A model generated the notes under the pieces. The model was not told the origin of the DNA, did not search any database, and saw only the letters and a list, made by a program, of their open reading frames with translations. From a virus: a DNA stretch of 30,454 bases. Position numbers and translations under genes: made by a program. This document shows positions 29,396-30,454 of this stretch, one piece after another (within the stretch, counting starts at the first letter, position 1; each line of letters opens with the position of its first letter). The stretch covers positions 1 through 30,454 of the IMG/VR virus record IMGVR_UViG_3300046170_000202. One strand, 5' to 3'.

Positions 29396-29965
29396 ATGTT
29401 TTCTACAAGTTTAAACGTAAAAGGAAATGTCACTGCTCAAAAACTTGGAGCGACCGCTTATGTAAAGCAAGGAATGCCTGATGTTACTCGCATGATTGAG
29501 TTAATGGAGGTTGATAATACGCGAGACATTAATACTGGAGACGTATTAGGAATTGTTAGTATTGAAAAAGGGCAAGCGAAAAATGTAACTTCAGCAGAAG
29601 ATTTAGGAGTAGCTCCACATAGAAGTTACCCAATGATTCTCAAAGGCAAACCTTATGGTAAGCTTCCAAAACGGGTTAATGTTCTTGATATTTTTAACCC
29701 AAGAAAAGGCGCGCTTCCTTTAGCTGGCGAAGTTCTTAAATTTAAAGATGAGGGTCGCGTAGCAGGTTTAGAAGAGGTTAGCTTCTCCCTCGGCCGGGCC
29801 GAAGTCACGCCGACAGACAATACCCAAACTTTCCCAACTAAGGATGGCGGGGTTGTTGGGCCTGCTAGTTTTTCAATTTCTGCTTTCCACGGCACTCCAC
29901 ACAAAGTTGATAAATTCAGCACTGAGCAGATCGGCACGGGCGAGGGCGCTCAGGCGTACGGCTAG
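29396..29965 (+). CDS. Large polyvalent virion protein, C-terminal segment with ART-PolyVal domain start
   Basis: The frame is open from about 29294; the ATG at 29396 is internal. The segment carries GATAYVKQGMPDVTRMIELM and the linker GAEV-like stretch, then the start of an ADP-ribosyltransferase domain: AFHGTPHKVDKFSTEQIGTG then EGAQAYG. This is the signature of the ART-PolyVal family (PF18760), normally followed by W/HGLYFA. The frame ends in TAG at 29963-29965, exactly where the conserved aromatic residue (often Trp, TGG) is expected, and coding continues after it. The domain, if made, would modify host targets with NAD. Family assignment rests on this motif. Confidence 0.7.
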   Translation: MFSTSLNVKGNVTAQKLGATAYVKQGMPDVTRMIELMEVDNTRDINTGDVLGIVSIEKGQAKNVTSAEDLGVAPHRSYPMILKGKPYGKLPKRVNVLDIFNPRKGALPLAGEVLKFKDEGRVAGLEEVSFSLGRAEVTPTDNTQTFPTKDGGVVGPASFSISAFHGTPHKVDKFSTEQIGTGEGAQAYG

Positions 29966-30454
29966 GGACTTTACTTTGCTCAGGAGAAAGAGGAGGCACA
30001 ACAATATCAAATCAATCTAGCTTATCACCAAGATGGTATTAACGGAAGACAAAGGAACGACGAATACCAAATATAATACAGCTGGAAAATAGTGTAGATG
30101 AACAAATCAAAGAGGGTTGGAAAGGCTAAGATGCAAAAAAATCCTGACTTATGAAATGATGAAGAACAGGAATAAAGCAAAAAAGAATTAGATATTTGAA
30201 AAAATCAAAATACGAGACAAGGCTCCCTCTACACCGTAGAACTCAACGTCGAGCAGGACGAGCTTCTTGATTGGGATAAGCCGATGAGTGAGCAACCCAA
30301 GGTAGTTCAAGAAAATCTTCGCGAAATGGTAGAAGACTACTCTAAAGATTTCCCTCGCACCGCAGATGAAATCAACGGCGGCGAGATTTATTCTGAGTTT
30401 GTTGACAGAATGAATCTACAAGAAGGTCAGGAGGGCATAGCGTCAAAATCTCTT
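29966..30454 (+). pseudogene. Rest of the ART-PolyVal domain, broken and running off the window
   Basis: After the TAG the same frame reads GLYFAQEKEEAQQYQINLAY HQ to TAA 30074-30076, the expected continuation of the ART domain. Further breaks follow up to about 30200. Frame 2 is then open to the window end: QGSLYTVELNVEQDELLDWD, KPMSEQPKVVQENLREMV and so on, again typical of ART-PolyVal (the 'LYTVEL...LLDWDKP.SEQ' block). The gene is therefore incomplete on the right. Several indels plus a nonsense codon suggest either poor sequence at the window end or decay of this toxin-like domain. Confidence 0.6.

Noticed and set aside
29963-29965. TAG recoding as an explanation for the amber codon
   Set aside because: Several intact genes end in TAG with correctly spaced downstream starts, and the broken genes also contain TGA and TAA and true frame changes.
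1-30454. tRNA genes, integrase, attachment sites and insertion sequences
   Set aside because: None recognised by eye: no transposase or integrase motifs, no cloverleaf with a TTCRA-type arm, and no paired terminal repeats.

Overview
The window looks like most of the genome of a short-tailed (podovirus-like) bacteriophage of a Gram-negative bacterium. The virion genes follow the T7 order and type: terminase, T7 gp8-like portal, scaffold, capsid, tail tubular proteins A and B, then the internal virion proteins. The early genes are instead of the lambda type: a Redbeta/RecT-like annealing protein, a YqaJ/lambda-Exo nuclease, an O-like replication protein and a DnaC-like loader. I see no phage RNA polymerase, DNA polymerase, integrase, tRNA or CRISPR array, so transcription and DNA synthesis probably use host enzymes. 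The host cannot be named. A lipobox protein nested with an i-spanin-like ORF suggests two membranes.

Layout, almost entirely on the + strand: (1) 1-4.46 kb, tail fibre and adhesin genes, cut by many apparent frameshifts. (2) 4.46-5.53 kb, lysis cassette (holin-like, spanin-like pair, amidase endolysin). (3) 5.6-8.3 kb, small early genes and a recombination module. (4) 8.28-11.46 kb, replication module (O-like protein with a candidate origin inside its gene, DnaC-like ATPase, lone DnaA domain IV, metallophosphoesterase, SSB-like DUF3127 protein). (5) 11.48-12.34 kb, a C5 cytosine methyltransferase with one frame break. (6) 12.4-13.27 kb, small genes, promoter-like sites and a terminator. (7) 13.3-18.6 kb, packaging and head genes. 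(8) 18.6-19.85 kb, capsid gene with a terminator on each side. (9) 19.85-30.45 kb, tail tube, GNAT protein and internal virion proteins, ending in a very large 'polyvalent' ejected protein with an HExxH motif and an ART-PolyVal-type ADP-ribosyltransferase domain.

The right-end gene (gp16-like) and the left-end gene (tail fibre) would be neighbours in T7 order, and both run off the window. The window is therefore probably a circularly permuted, nearly complete genome. Frameshifts cluster at the two ends. The few internal ones sit at homopolymer runs (G4, A5, G4), which points to sequence error at least as strongly as to true gene decay.

The most unusual signals are: a methyltransferase 3' region where two overlapping frames both carry recognisable methyltransferase C-terminal motifs; a lambda-like candidate origin (11-bp iterons, 40-nt purine tract, DnaA-box-like palindrome) inside the replication gene, near a lone DnaA domain IV; and the effector-like domains in the internal virion protein.
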